64,000 bases of DNA from Thamnidium elegans (lineage: Eukaryota > Mucoromycota > Mucoromycetes > Mucorales > Mucoraceae): the NCBI GenBank assembly GCA_025201345.1, contig JAIXMG010000001.1, forward strand, positions 2,418,001 to 2,482,000, given 5' to 3'. The notes under the pieces are model-generated. The model was not told the DNA's origin. It searched no databases and saw nothing but the letters and a program-made list of their open reading frames with translations. Below, one piece after another: positions 45,194-55,930 of the stretch. Position numbers and translations under genes: made by a program. How positions within the stretch are numbered: position 1 is the stretch's first letter; each line of letters opens with the position of its first letter.

Positions 45194-45505
45194 TACTTAT
45201 CAAGCATTTGGTATATATATTTAAATTGTTCAAATAAACTATCGGTTATACTCTGCATAACTTTTTTTTGTTGCTGTTGAAGCTGTTGTAGAAGTAAACT
45301 ATAAAAAAAGAAATAAAAATAACCAAAAAACTAATACAGGTAAATATACAAAAAAAAAAAAAAAAAAACGTATTCGCACGTAAGAAAAAGGTAACGGATG
45401 GTATAAATCTGGGTTTATGAAATTAACACGTAAAAGTGTCGCATTAATATGAGGGTATAAAACAAGTCTATTGGAAGCCGATTTAATCTCTACATGCGCC
45501 TCCAT
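45194..45505 (-). other. Possible small spliced gene or element remnant outside the right arm
   Basis: Minus-strand ATG at 45505 opens MEAHVEIKSASNRLVLYPH ... PLPFSYVRIR, then a T-rich stretch and an acceptor TTTATAG, followed by a frame LLLQQLQQQQKKVMQSITDS to LDK and a stop near 45194 (coiled-coil-like). It may be part of the insertion that split the F-box gene, or a separate small gene. The donor is not clear (GTGCGA or GTTTTT), so the model is weak. Confidence 0.3.
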
Positions 45506-45576
45506 ACATACCTACTACAATGATTTTCGGAGTGGCTTAACGTTTATGCAAGTACAAGTGAGTTCCCCCAACTTGG

Positions 45577-46619
45577 TTGGTTTTTACTATTAGAGCGAGT
45601 TTTCACCTCATAATTATTTCATACAAGAAAAAAATTGATACAATAGACGATTCTTCTATTATTCTCTTTAATGAAAATTTCAAGTTACTAGGCATATTTA
45701 CTGATCTTCCGTTAATTTCTGTAAAGTATTTCACAGATATCAAACTATTTCAAAATAGCGAACGTTTCAATTGGAAACAAGAAGATAAAATTTTCGTTTC
45801 AATGGTCGATACATATATGAGGAATAACGGATTTATGTACAATTCAAACAAAGGATTAGAATTGGAGTACGCGTACAGCCCCAAAACAGATTTTTCTGAA
45901 AAAAGTGATAATACCATTGACTTTAGTTTACCTGATAAAACTACTGCAACGATTGGATCTGAAACAATAAACTATTTAGAATTTATCTATAACAATTTGC
46001 TCATCAAGCATTCGGATACTCCTCGTGCTGTGATGGAATATGTCTTTTCAAATTATCCAAACTTAAGTCGATTCATTTTAAAGGATTCGTCAAATGCTTC
46101 CTACAAAGTCAGAGCAGATAATTTGAAAGAAACAGAGGGACTTAAAACCCGTACATGTACTCAAGAAAATTTAAAGGTCATCGAATTAGTTAATATTGCA
46201 AAACACCAAAGAAGGCTTAAAATGATTGATAATTATTTTCCCTTCAACGGATCTATGCATCGTCAGTTCATCTATCGCAATAGTAGCTATGATGATATGA
46301 ATTTTAACTTGAATCCTTTTGACAACTTGGTCCACTTCTATTTTTGTGTTAAAATGGGACACAGAATAAATTCACGTTTTTTAAATATCGGTATATACTC
46401 TGAAAATAGCCCAAAGAAGACTTACTATTACGACGCAGAGATAAAAAAAAAAGATAACCAAGTCTTGTAAATCGAATGAAAAGAACAGAAACTGTAATAT
46501 TTAAGTTTAACCGACGTTTGCAACTTGAATTATATGATAAAAAAGTAGGAGTTGTTGCAGTGTTTAATAACGGAGAGCTTTCAAATCTCGATTATCCTAT
46601 TAAAGCAGACTTTTGTTAG
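45577..46619 (+). pseudogene. F-box gene remnant, C-terminal part
   Basis: An open frame of ~297 codons to 46470 (for example IGSETINYLEFIYNNLL, MEYVFSNYPNLSRFILKDSS, NPFDNLVHFYFCVKMGH) has the look of the C-terminal half of a Mucorales F-box/LRR protein. It lacks a credible start, and its first residues read like intergenic translation. After the stop at 46468-46470 another frame continues with family-like sequence (TVIFKFNRRLQLELYDKKVG) to 46619, so a frameshift lies close to the A10 run or the following 20 bases. With the piece at 43119-43723 it would make a ~540-aa F-box protein. The split by the repeat arm is inference. Confidence 0.5.
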
Positions 46620-46801
46620 TTTGATTTAATAAATAAAGCTTTTTTCATCTTTTATTTAGCAGGTTTATGCTTTTGCCTGTCTGAAATTGAACAGATTTGT
46701 AGTAACCATTTGATTGGCTTAAAAACGTAACTCAATTTTATTAACAAGTTTCGTGTTTTTTTATAAAAAAATAATAAGACTCTCTTTCAGATTACTATAT
46801 A

Positions 46802-47264
46802 ATGGATCAACTCCAAGTCGCCACACAAAAGTTTATCTCTGGATACAAGAAGGATACACCTTCTTCTTTAAAGTTGATTGATGTTTACCTTGTTTATATT
46901 CTCATCACTGGCATCATTCAATTTGTATACATGGTCTTGGCAGGTACATTTCCTTACAATGCTTTCCTCGGTGGTTTCATCTCTACTGTTGGTAGTTTTG
47001 TTCTTGCTTGTAAGTTTTTTTTTTAAAAAAAAAAGAAAGCACAGCTATAAATACTAATATTTTAAAATAATAGCCAATTTACGTATCCAAACTAATTCTG
47101 AGAATAAAGACGAATTCAAGACTATATCACCTGAAAGGTAAAACCCCATTAGAGGGATAAAAAATAAATAGACATTCTAACAGTATATTGTTTATAGAGC
47201 TTTTGCAGATTTTGCAGTTTGTAACATTCTTCTCCATATCTTTTGTATCAACTTTTTGGGTTAG
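46802..47264 (+). CDS. OST2: DAD1/Ost2, subunit of oligosaccharyltransferase, 112 aa
   Basis: Exons 46802..47009, 47074..47137 and 47198..47264. Small ER membrane protein of the N-glycosylation OST complex. Three hydrophobic segments are visible: [40 protein letters not shown] and [20 protein letters not shown]. The family signature ISPERAFADF spans the last splice junction, and [14 protein letters not shown] before it matches LRIQ.NP.NK.DF of animal DAD1. Length 112 equals the usual 110-115. The TATA-poor promoter follows the F-box remnant closely. Confidence 0.95.
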
Positions 47265-47517
47265 AAAGATATCTTATTTTTCAAAAATAGAGAGAGTGTG
47301 AGAAAGGAACCAACAATACTTAAATAAATGCGCATTATTGTTTTTTTTTATACGTATACACGCTACTATTGAATATGGAAGAGTTGAGAGTGAGAGAGGG
47401 GTTTAAAAGCGCAATGATAGCATATATTTAAAACTGAAGTCACTGTTTTTTTTTTCTTTTTTTTTTTTCTTTCTTCTACACATATTTTTTTTTTTTTATA
47501 TTTTTTTTTATTTAATA

Positions 47518-48668
47518 ATGTCTGATAACCACGACGTTGATGCACTCTTTGAAGACGATCCAGGATCTTTGGAAGAAGTATTTGACGAAGACGATGCAGA
47601 GGATCTTAAATTAGACGATGTTGATACAAAAGTTTGGCTAGTTAAAGTAAGTACTATTTTTTTTTTCTGCTAGTCTACATTATACTCATTTTTTTTATAA
47701 AAAAATAGGTTCCTTCATTTCTTGCTAAAAAATGGAAGGATATCGATGAAGATAATTTAAACTTGGGAAGTGTACGAATTTATAATAGGTAGAATATACA
47801 TTTATATATATGAAAGATACGTTTATACTAAACCTTTTTTTGTTTATAACAACAACAACAAAAGAGCACCACCAGGAAGATCGAGTGCTGTAGGGTTTAA
47901 ATACTATTTTTGATATATATATATAATATACTAATATATATATATATATTCGATAGATTTCACTTGTATTACCTGAAGAACCAGGATCTACTATTCCCAG
48001 AGAATACAACATATCTATTTTACCCGGAGAAGTACAAAACAAGTTTGTATTTTCAGAGGATCAAAATGGAGTAAAAGCTATTAGTGGAACAGTTCACCAT
48101 GAATGTGCAGCAACACCTACCGAATTTCGATCTTATAGAAATATTATGAGAAAGCGTGTATTGGATGCAGGAACACCTCAAAGATCAGTACAAGTATTAG
48201 GACAAAATAACCAACCTGTGTTTGTACCTGGCGCCAGCAGTAGTATGCCCAATAGTAGTTTCTCTGACTTTGTTGTAAGTATTATTATAATAAGGAGACA
48301 GAGCAAAATAGTTAAACTCGGTTTATTTTTAGACTACCAAGAAACGTAAAATTGATAAAGAAAAGGCTACTCGTATGCCACGTAATGAACTTATGGATTT
48401 ATTGTTTGCAGCATTTGATAAATTTCCCTACTGGTCATTTAAGGGTATTGTAGAGCACACGAATCAACCAAATCAATACTTGAAAGAAGTATTGGCCGAA
48501 ATTTGTATTTTGAATAAGAGAGGTCCTTATGCCGGTAACTATCAACTTAAACCAGAGTACAAACAAAGATTATCTGCTGCCGAAAGACAAAACGCCGTTA
48601 ATAAGTTGCCAGAAGATGGCTCCTCCAGTGAAGATGATGAAGAAGATATGGAAGAAGTTCGTTTCTAA
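47518..48668 (+). CDS. TFG2: TFIIF beta subunit (Tfg2/RAP30), 295 aa, with a 25-nt micro-exon
   Basis: Exons 47518..47646, 47709..47788, 47865..47889, 47957..48274 and 48333..48668. It binds RNA polymerase II with TFIIF-alpha in the preinitiation complex. An acidic start leads to the dimerisation beta-barrel (DTKVWLVKVPSFLAKKW, LGSVRIYNR, ISLVLPEEP, YNISILPGEVQNKFVF). Next come a linker with ECAATPTEFRSYRNIMRKR and a C-terminal winged helix (RMPRNELMDLLFAAFDKFPY ... WSFKGIVEHTNQP..YLKEVLAEI, GPYAGNYQLKPEY). It ends in an acidic tail. The 25-nt exon (RAPPGRSSA) is needed to keep frame; skipping it breaks the protein. It follows DAD1 on the same strand. Confidence 0.93.
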
Positions 48669-48807
48669 CTCAGTTTTTATTATATTTTCGCGTCATGACA
48701 CACAAAGAGTATATATTCATTTTATATTATAATTTTTCTTTTCTTTTCTTTTTTTTTTTTCTTTTTTTTTTTATATATATATACACACAATACATTTATA
48801 AAATTAA

Positions 48808-50364
48808 ATGAAGATACAATCACTCTTGTTGGGTCATTTTCAATCGAGTCAACCTTTTTATGTTTATCGTATTACGAACACTAGTATTCTTTTATTTAAA
48901 TTAACCCAAGTTTGTTCCTTTTTTGATTTACCATTGACTCAGCTGTTAGAGTCTCAATCTGAACTATTTTATCGAGACAAACATGATGAAGTTTACTTAA
49001 AGTCAACTAGTTTAGCTTCTATTGCTATAAAGTATAATAAGTTTTTGTTGGCAGAACTTTGTAAATTAAAACCGACCGATTACGCTGCAAACTTGGCAGA
49101 CTCGATACTATCCAACTTGTCGGGCTTAGAGTACAACAAGCTTAAACTGGACAAAACACAATATGAAGAAACAGATATTGAACTTTTAGAAGCTACTAGT
49201 CCTATTCAAATAGTAAAGACAGAACCAATATTGACAAACGACCCAATGGCTATTGATTCCATGTTAACTCACGGCGCTGGAAGCCAAAAGACAAGAAGAC
49301 TCAGCAGGTTATTTTTTTTTTATTTAATTTTTTCTATTATTAGGTTTACTAATTTTATTTTAATTAGATCCATTGAAGAACCAACAACTAATAAAAGACA
49401 AAAATTGAATATATTACCTAAGCCTGTTCACACTGTAAGCTCACAGCAAGCTCCTCCAAAGTTACTGTCTAATATGAATATCAAGCAAAGTCAATCCGGT
49501 AAAAACACAAGGAATTTAACTATCTTTACTCCTTCTTATGTTGAACACGCTTCAAACGGTATTCGATCCGCACCTTTAAACTCTAATTTCCGCCAAGTCC
49601 AATCAAAATCTCAACCTCATCCTTTATCTCAAACTACTTTACGTAGCCCTGCTAGTTCTAGTACTGCCGAATTTGCTATCCCTCCCATCGTACCTTCTCA
49701 ACAACAACCTCCTCATACTGCTCATCCCAGTAGTATCAACCGTCACTTCCCTCCTCATTCTCCTCAATACCCTTCTTCTGCTTATGGTCATAGTTTCCCG
49801 GTCACTTCTGGTAGAGTAGTTATGGAACCAAAGACACCCACAACTGGTTCCTCAAGCTCTTCTGGTTTACAAAGACAACAATTTATGCAACCCTTTGAAC
49901 ACTTATTTGAGACGATTGAAACAACTAGAACTTTAAAGTCTACGCTGGATGATCAAATTCGTAGGTCTTCTACTTTAATGCAAACTTTACAAGCTTCGTC
50001 GACGACTATTGAAGGCTTGGTTAGAAATCAAATCAAGGAAATGCAAAAGGAAAGTTTGACTAGGTTGGAAGATACACTAGAGAAATTATTTAAGAGAATC
50101 GCTGTCTTGGAAACCAGAGCAAATATAGATCCGGCAACGCAAATAAATACCATGGCAACTACACAGCAACAGGATCGACAGGAGCAACGGGAGCAACAGG
50201 AACGAGAGCAACAAGAGCAACGGGAACAAGAACGACAACAAGATATCATAAATCCACCTACCATCGTTAGATCACAAAATGATATTGGGCCAAATGAATA
50301 TCATGATATGCTAAATACCTTACGAGAGCGTTTAGATAAATTAGAGAGACAACTTGATAACTAA
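48808..50364 (+). CDS. Hypothetical, probably nuclear, protein with C-terminal coiled coil, ~498 aa (518 if intron retained)
   Basis: Exons 48808..49307 and 49368..50364. The N-terminal ~100 residues look globular (MKIQSLLLGHFQSSQPFYVY, QVCSFFDLPLTQLLESQ, YLKSTSLASIAIKYN). I thought of a small DNA-binding fold of the APSES/KilA-N kind but cannot support it. The middle is Ser/Pro/Gln-rich with KTRRLSRSIEEPTTNKRQK, a possible NLS. The C-terminal ~150 residues form a coiled coil (TLEKLFKRIAVLE) with an Arg/Glu/Gln repeat (about 455-485) and a closing Leu-zipper-like helix. The 60-bp intron has no stop and is a multiple of three, so retention would insert 20 hydrophobic residues. Confidence 0.72.
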   Translation: MKIQSLLLGHFQSSQPFYVYRITNTSILLFKLTQVCSFFDLPLTQLLESQSELFYRDKHDEVYLKSTSLASIAIKYNKFLLAELCKLKPTDYAANLADSILSNLSGLEYNKLKLDKTQYEETDIELLEATSPIQIVKTEPILTNDPMAIDSMLTHGAGSQKTRRLSRLFFFYLIFSIIRFTNFILIRSIEEPTTNKRQKLNILPKPVHTVSSQQAPPKLLSNMNIKQSQSGKNTRNLTIFTPSYVEHASNGIRSAPLNSNFRQVQSKSQPHPLSQTTLRSPASSSTAEFAIPPIVPSQQQPPHTAHPSSINRHFPPHSPQYPSSAYGHSFPVTSGRVVMEPKTPTTGSSSSSGLQRQQFMQPFEHLFETIETTRTLKSTLDDQIRRSSTLMQTLQASSTTIEGLVRNQIKEMQKESLTRLEDTLEKLFKRIAVLETRANIDPATQINTMATTQQQDRQEQREQQEREQQEQREQERQQDIINPPTIVRSQNDIGPNEYHDMLNTLRERLDKLERQLDN

Positions 50365-50782
50365 ATTTGATCGTATTTTTTTTTATTTATTTCATGCAAA
50401 ATAATAATAATAACCATAGTGGTCAGGGTATGTGTGTGTGTGTGTGAAGCCTTTATTTTTATTTTATTTGGTTTAACAATTGGTGATGAGCATTGCTCGA
50501 TATACTTTGGAAATGACACTGGCTATAATGATTAAATGAAGTCTATCCTTTTTTCTTACGTAGTTAATTATTAGGTCAGCCTGTTTTTTTTTTCTTCTGC
50601 ATATAAGAAATGTTTTGGATTTTTTTTTCTCAAGCCACATTATGCAAAAATAACAACAATAGTCATCGGAGAGACTTTAGCGTGTGAGAAACTTTTTTTT
50701 TTTTTTGGTTTTAAGTGAAAAAAAGTTCTCACATACAACAATTTTCTTTTTTTTTAAAAAAAAACTTTTTTAACAAAATTAA
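50365..50782. other. Intergenic, 418 bp
   Basis: 3' flank of the coiled-coil gene with a TG repeat at 50430-50446, T runs, and a pair CTCACA(...)TGTGAG-type short inverted sequences around 50684-50732 (GTGTGAGAAACTTTTT versus AAAAAGTTCTCACA). No gene. Confidence 0.4.
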
Positions 50783-51132
50783 ATGAGTGCCCATAAATAT
50801 CATGTAACTATCGAAGACTGTATTGATCAAGATGATCTTCAGCATAATACTGGCTACGATGAAATTGATTTAAATCGTGTAAACTGTAACCAATCATCAA
50901 ACTCAGAAGAAAGCACAAGTGATAGAAGACAAGCATGGGTACGTTTTTAAATAAGAGTTTGTAAAAAAAAAAAGATAATACATTTATTCGTAATATACAT
51001 ATATAGCAACACATAGATGCTTTAGAAGAGCAAGCTCGCTCTGAAAAAATGCAAAACCAGTCTACTGCTAGAGAAAACGCTACAAAAACTGCACGTATCG
51101 TAAGAGAAGCTCAACAATCATCAGGATATTAA
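50783..51132 (+). CDS. Small hypothetical protein, 93 aa, two exons
   Basis: Exons 50783..50938 and 51007..51132, frame preserved (156 + 126 nt). The N-terminal half is acidic and Asn/Ser-rich (HVTIEDCIDQDDLQHNTGYD). The C-terminal half is a charged helix (HIDALEEQARSEKMQNQSTA, TKTARIVREAQQSSGY). No signal peptide or membrane span. No family recognised. The splice sites (GTACGT...ATATAG) and the clean frame are the evidence that it is real. Confidence 0.55.
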
Positions 51133-51770
51133 GCTCCTTATCTTTTTTTTTAAAAAAAAAATCCTTTTTTTTTTTGTAATAAAAAAAACCTGTACATACA
51201 TAGTATTGCACGTCATTTGTATAATAAATAAAACGGTGCAAGGATCCCACATTATTTACAAGTATTTTTGCATTATTTAACATTACGAATAGTTTCTTTT
51301 CCTGTATAAGCTGGAAACTGTTCTTCCTCCTACGTCAATATTTTACACTGGTTGCCTCATTCTGCACGTATAACATCGTTCAGAATATAAGATATGCTAG
51401 TATAAGGTAAGGAAAAAAAGTATTCTTTCATGATCTTCGTTTGCATACGTACTACTTAGAAACAGCTAAAAGATGCCGTCATTTTTCATTCTATTACATA
51501 AAAATAGACGCCGTTTAGATGATCTTTTAAAACTTCAAAAAGTAGATGGTAGAAGATAAACCAGCTGAAGAGATCAAATTTTGAAGGGTCTAAGACGCTA
51601 CAAAAGTAATTTCCATATTACGTAATTATAATAACATCAACTTTGTGTCGCCTATTTTATTGGCCAACAAAGATACACTTTGCTAGTCAAGCCCCGATTG
51701 CCCGGATTAAAAAAAAAAATTTAACTCTTTTTCCCACCCCTTTTTTATCTTTTCTTTGTAAAAAAAAAAA
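51133..51770. other. Intergenic, 638 bp
   Basis: It holds the 3' flank of the 93-aa gene with T8-A9 and T10 runs at 51143-51175 and the promoter of the GNAT gene. A run of A ends directly at the ATG at 51771. No supported frame. Confidence 0.4.
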
Positions 51771-52315
51771 ATGTCAAAATATAGTAACGTTTCTATCAAG
51801 CACCTACAAACAGTCGAAGAAAGAAAGGACTCGTTAAAAGTTCGAATTCCCGTATTTGTAGACGAACAAAAATACACACTTGAAAGTGAGCTTGATATGT
51901 AATGCTTATATAAAATCCTAAACATATAAACATTATCTAACTAAAATAAACATATAGTTACGATGATGTATCTCAACATTTTGTTGCCTATTGTGACAAA
52001 GAAAGGCAAGATGGAACCGTAGAAAAACATGTGCCTGTTGGTACCATTCGTTTAACCCCTAAACCTGACCATCTTGCTAAATTGAGTCGATTTGCTGTTC
52101 TTAGTGATGCTCGTGGTCTTCACATTGGTCAGCAGCTTGTCAAAGCTTTTATTCAGTACTGTAAAGAAAACGATTTTGATAAAATCGTTTTGCACTCAAG
52201 ATATGAGGGACGTGGCTTTTACGCTAAGATGGGTTTCGTGATTGAAGAAGGCGATGATGCTATATTTGATGAGGATGGCGCACCTACTATTCGTATGTGG
52301 ATGCGTAGTCTTTAG
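51771..52315 (+). CDS. GNAT-family N-acetyltransferase, 161 aa
   Basis: Exons 51771..51898 and 51958..52315. GCN5-related fold: the N-terminal SLKVRIPVFVDEQKY strand-helix resembles ElaA/YjcF-type acetyltransferases, whose substrates are mostly unknown. PVGTIRL is beta-4, LSRFAVLSDARGLHIGQQLV is the acetyl-CoA pyrophosphate-binding segment (R-G-x-x-I-G), and HSRYEGRGFYAKMGFVIEEG is the C-terminal YxxxGF element. Substrate cannot be told; cytosolic, no signal. The A-run leader directly abuts the ATG. Confidence 0.88.
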
Positions 52316-55300
52316 ATTTTGACATATAATAAAGTATTTTTTTTTTCCTATAGTATATTATTACAACGCTGATATTCGTCAATTTATATACGTATAATTT
52401 TGAAGTTTGGACGTTTAGGCCTAAAAAGCCTGCCGCAGTAGATCATTAGGAGCATAAACTTTTTATGCATCATAAAACGTTTAGCCTATGCCTACCAAAA
52501 AAATCCCATTGTTATGCAATTACTCTATACATACTTAAATAATCGCTGGATAACAATATCAATAGCTCTCTTGATGGTGTAAGCCAACATAGAAATATTC
52601 CTATAAAACTCGACTTCAATTTATCGAAAGTTTCCGTTATATCGAAACTTACAGTGGTTGAAATAAGATTTTTTTTGTATCATTAAACGTCAAGAAATTT
52701 TTTCGCCCATGTTGTAAAGTAAAATTTGGTCGTTAGGATGTTGTCTTTAATATCAAATATTGAGAACCGTCTGTTGTTCTATGTTTTCTCCATTTTTTCG
52801 ACTTTTTTTTTTTTTCGATGTTCATTTTTGGGTTTTTTTTACCGTTTTTTTGCAATCACTCCCGATCTACTTTGACTTTCTTTGTAGAATAGACAATGAT
52901 GACGAAGCGCTCTTTTAGGCGCTTCTATTACATCCGAAATCATATTTGTACTAAAAACATTGAACAAATATTTACCGTTTAAAGGCGTTTTTTTTTTTTT
53001 TGCACAAATTTTGAGCTAGGCGGATCAAAATGGTGATTTCTTAAAAGCTCAGTTTTGGTTGTAGCACTTTCATTTATATGAGCGAGTTTTAAACTGAGAT
53101 ATCTCAGTGAGCTTTTTTCTTTAGTAGAATATAATTACTAGATTTAAGGATGGATTTCTTCCGTATTTCGGCCACCTGTAAATAGAAATGCTACATTATA
53201 AGCTATGGTGTCAAAAGGGTGCTTACATAAGTCTATATGCAACACATTTTTTTTTTAAAAAAAGAAGCAATAAGTTTCAAAAAACAAAAAAAACGAATGT
53301 TATTAAAGATAACGAAAACATCTCCTAAAAAAAAGGGAGGAGGGCTCCTTGATATTTTCTGCTTTTATAATCTATTTAATCATAGTTCTCCGTAGTGGTA
53401 TGAAACTATATCAAAACTCTATTTAGTAGGAATAGGAAATAAGTCTTATCCATTGGTATTTAGAAAAATAATTGCCTTATTGTGGATGTCATTTGCGGTT
53501 ATATTGTCGCTTAAAACTAGTATTCACATTCAATGAATTTCTAGCGGGAAATTGTATTCAATTCCAGTATTGCCGCATATTACCCTTTAAAGTATCTAAA
53601 GAATAAAATTTCGTTGTTTAAAACTAAATAAAAACCAAGCGTCATGTTATGCGGTATGTTTTTCTAATTTGATAAAAGTGTTTACTAATTATCAATTTTT
53701 TTTTTGGTACGGTAGTTTTTTTTATATATAAAAAAGCAATAGTGTTTTTATGTTTTTAATTAATATATATACTAAATGACTTCGCCAGGGAAATAATTTA
53801 TTTTGATTGGGATGCTCCCACAATCGACTCCTACTTTGGATCAAGTCATGGCACACATTATTATATCGTGGTTTCTAAGCTAAAGAAAATTCAGTATCCC
53901 CCCCCCCCTCCCTTTCTTTCTTCGGGTAACTGCAGTGCGAAATACCAGGTAAAACCGTAAACGCTATTATACTAAATCAAAATGCACTCAGTCTTTCTTT
54001 TTTTTCTTTTTTTTAAAAAAAAGATGGTGCCCTTCAAACTGTTAACTTCTTTATATTCAGGTTTATGCAGACAAGCTTACACAAGAACCTTAAAGAGGTT
54101 TTTTCTGATTATGTTTAATGCTTACCACGTCCGTTTATTCGTCGATAATACGAATACAGAATCAAATTCCGGCAAAAAAAGTTTAACTGGACCAGGTTGT
54201 ATATACATGCAGTATAAATAAAACGAGTACACGTCTGTTGTTTGATTGCTTTTTTTTTTTGGGAAAAAGGAAATTGATAAACAGGATAATATGTTTCAAA
54301 AGATACACTATTTGCATTAGTTGGTTATCAGTTCTCGGATTGAGTATAATAATTCCTTCTTCTAAGTAAATGCAGAATAGATAAATAAACATTACCAGTA
54401 TTTATTTTGTATATACTCGTAATCCGCACACAGATAGAAATAATGTATTACGCATTAAATTACGCCAGTATAAAATCGATGTTTTCTATATACTTTTTTT
54501 TATTCCCCTCCCCCCTTAATATACGTATGATAATGTCAATTATAAAGACTGTCTTGGGTATTTAGTTATTATCTTCTCCTATACCAAACATCTATAATTA
54601 AAGTAACGTTTATGTCTTTCGGTAATCCATCCAATAAAAGCAATTGGAGAATAAAGGGGGGTGGGGATGACGGAGATTATTATACCATAGAAGAAGAAGG
54701 AGAGAGAGGGAGAAAATTATGTGCTTAACAAATAACAACATGTTTCTCTCGGCGGCTATTTTTTTTTTCGAGCGACAATGAAAATATGATATTTTAGTAT
54801 TTTGGGTATACAAAGGGGCGGCGGATATGCATGATTTCAGAATTCGTGTGTTTTGATGTTGCATGTATGTTTGGGTGCATTCTAATTATATATCTAGATA
54901 TTTAAAATCATATGTTATTGGCAATTATTATAAATAGTTTAATATCTTACCACGTTACTGTCATATAGACCAGGATATAATTATTATTAAGCTGTCAAAG
55001 GCTTTTAAGTCCTTCCCCACCATCGCCATATGTATAATATAATTAAAGTTGTAGTATGTACTTGACAAATAAAAATAGTTTTTCTTTTTTTTCTGTGGAA
55101 AGTAAACGGTCTTGTTCTCCTTAAAAAATCAAGTTTTTTTTTCTTGGTTGTAGTACAGAATTGTTACTGGTCAAATAATACCACAAACGTAGAAAAGGGG
55201 AATTACTATTATCCTAAATGTAGAAACTCAATATGCATTTTGCATATAAGCATATATATATATATTTAAAAAAAATATATATATGAAGTAATTAATTATA

Positions 55301-55600
55301 AAGTAATACGCTAAGCATAAAAATCTACTGACAACCAATTGATTATGTATATAATAGACTATCAATGATGAGCAAAAGGGGTGACATGCATAAAACTGTT
55401 ATATATATATATGAACGAGGAAGGGGTATTAGAATAAATAAAATGAAAGGAGGTGGTGTGCTATATTGAGCGTAGAAGAAGGACTAGTTTAATAATCAAA
55501 ACGATAAAAAAAAAACTGAAGTATATATAGATCAAGTATTTTTCAATTTATTTTATTTTTCCTTCATCAAGTAAATTACTTACCTCTCAATCACTTTAAT
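52316..55600. other. 3.3-kb gene desert with short palindromes
   Basis: No gene-like frame on either strand. It contains short hairpins: GCATAAA/TTTATGC near 52451-52470, GAAGCGC/GCGCTTC at 52904-52925, and a compound palindrome at 53043-53116 (own entry). It also has homopolymers (C10 at ~53900; A and T runs), a TATATATATATTTAAAAAAAATATATATAT stretch around 55252-55283, and at the right end a TATATATAG box (55522) for the secreted-protein gene. It looks like decayed mobile-element DNA, but I cannot assign a family. Confidence 0.4.
53043..53116. repeat. Compound inverted repeat around a perfect 16-bp palindrome
   Basis: AAAAGCTCA at 53043-53051 pairs with TGAGCTTTT at 53108-53116. Inside, ACTGAGATATCTCAGT (53093-53108) is a perfect palindrome. 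It could be the edge of a degenerate transposon or a fold-back element. Confidence 0.5.
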
Positions 55601-55930
55601 ATGAAATTCATCTCTCTCCTCGCCATCGCCGCTTGTGCTGTTCTCGTCTCCGCTGCTCCTCACGGTGGCTCTAACCACGAAAGCAACCAAGAAGTTGAGA
55701 TAACTGATAAAAGCAACACTGAGATAACTGATAAAAGTCTTAAGAAGGCTCAAATCAACGATCAAAAGAAGGTAGCTGACAATGTCGTCAATAACAACCC
55801 TGGTCTTGTGGGTGGTCTTCTTAACGGTCGTATTCTTGAACAGGGTATTGCTAAGGGTGGTATCAACATCCTCAGTGGTGTCAAGCAAAATGAGAACGAC
55901 AAAATGATTGCTAGTAACAATGACAATTAA
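55601..55930 (+). CDS. Small secreted protein, 109 aa
   Basis: Signal peptide MKFISLLAIAACAVLVSA with cleavage before APHGG. The mature ~90 residues are polar and cysteine-free. A short duplication (two EITDKS units with Asn/Thr between), a Lys/Gln helix, and a Gly/Ile/Leu-rich segment (NPGLVGGLLNGRILEQGIAK) follow. No family recognised; a small wall-associated or effector-like secreted protein is a guess. A TATATATAG box lies ~75 bp before the ATG. The gene stands alone between two gene deserts, and its codon use is more GC-rich (CTC, GCC, GTC) than the surroundings, which suggests high expression. Confidence 0.75.
   Translation: MKFISLLAIAACAVLVSAAPHGGSNHESNQEVEITDKSNTEITDKSLKKAQINDQKKVADNVVNNNPGLVGGLLNGRILEQGIAKGGINILSGVKQNENDKMIASNNDN

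Noticed and set aside
45009..45233. 74-codon frame crossing the outer edge of the right arm
   Set aside because: Its start lies in unique AT-rich DNA and only the last ~35 codons are in the repeat; not supported as a gene by the left copy.
53982..54221. 79-codon frame beginning with a Phe/Leu-rich stretch
   Set aside because: Built on a T run then an A run, no signal-peptide-like structure, no neighbours or splice sites supporting it.
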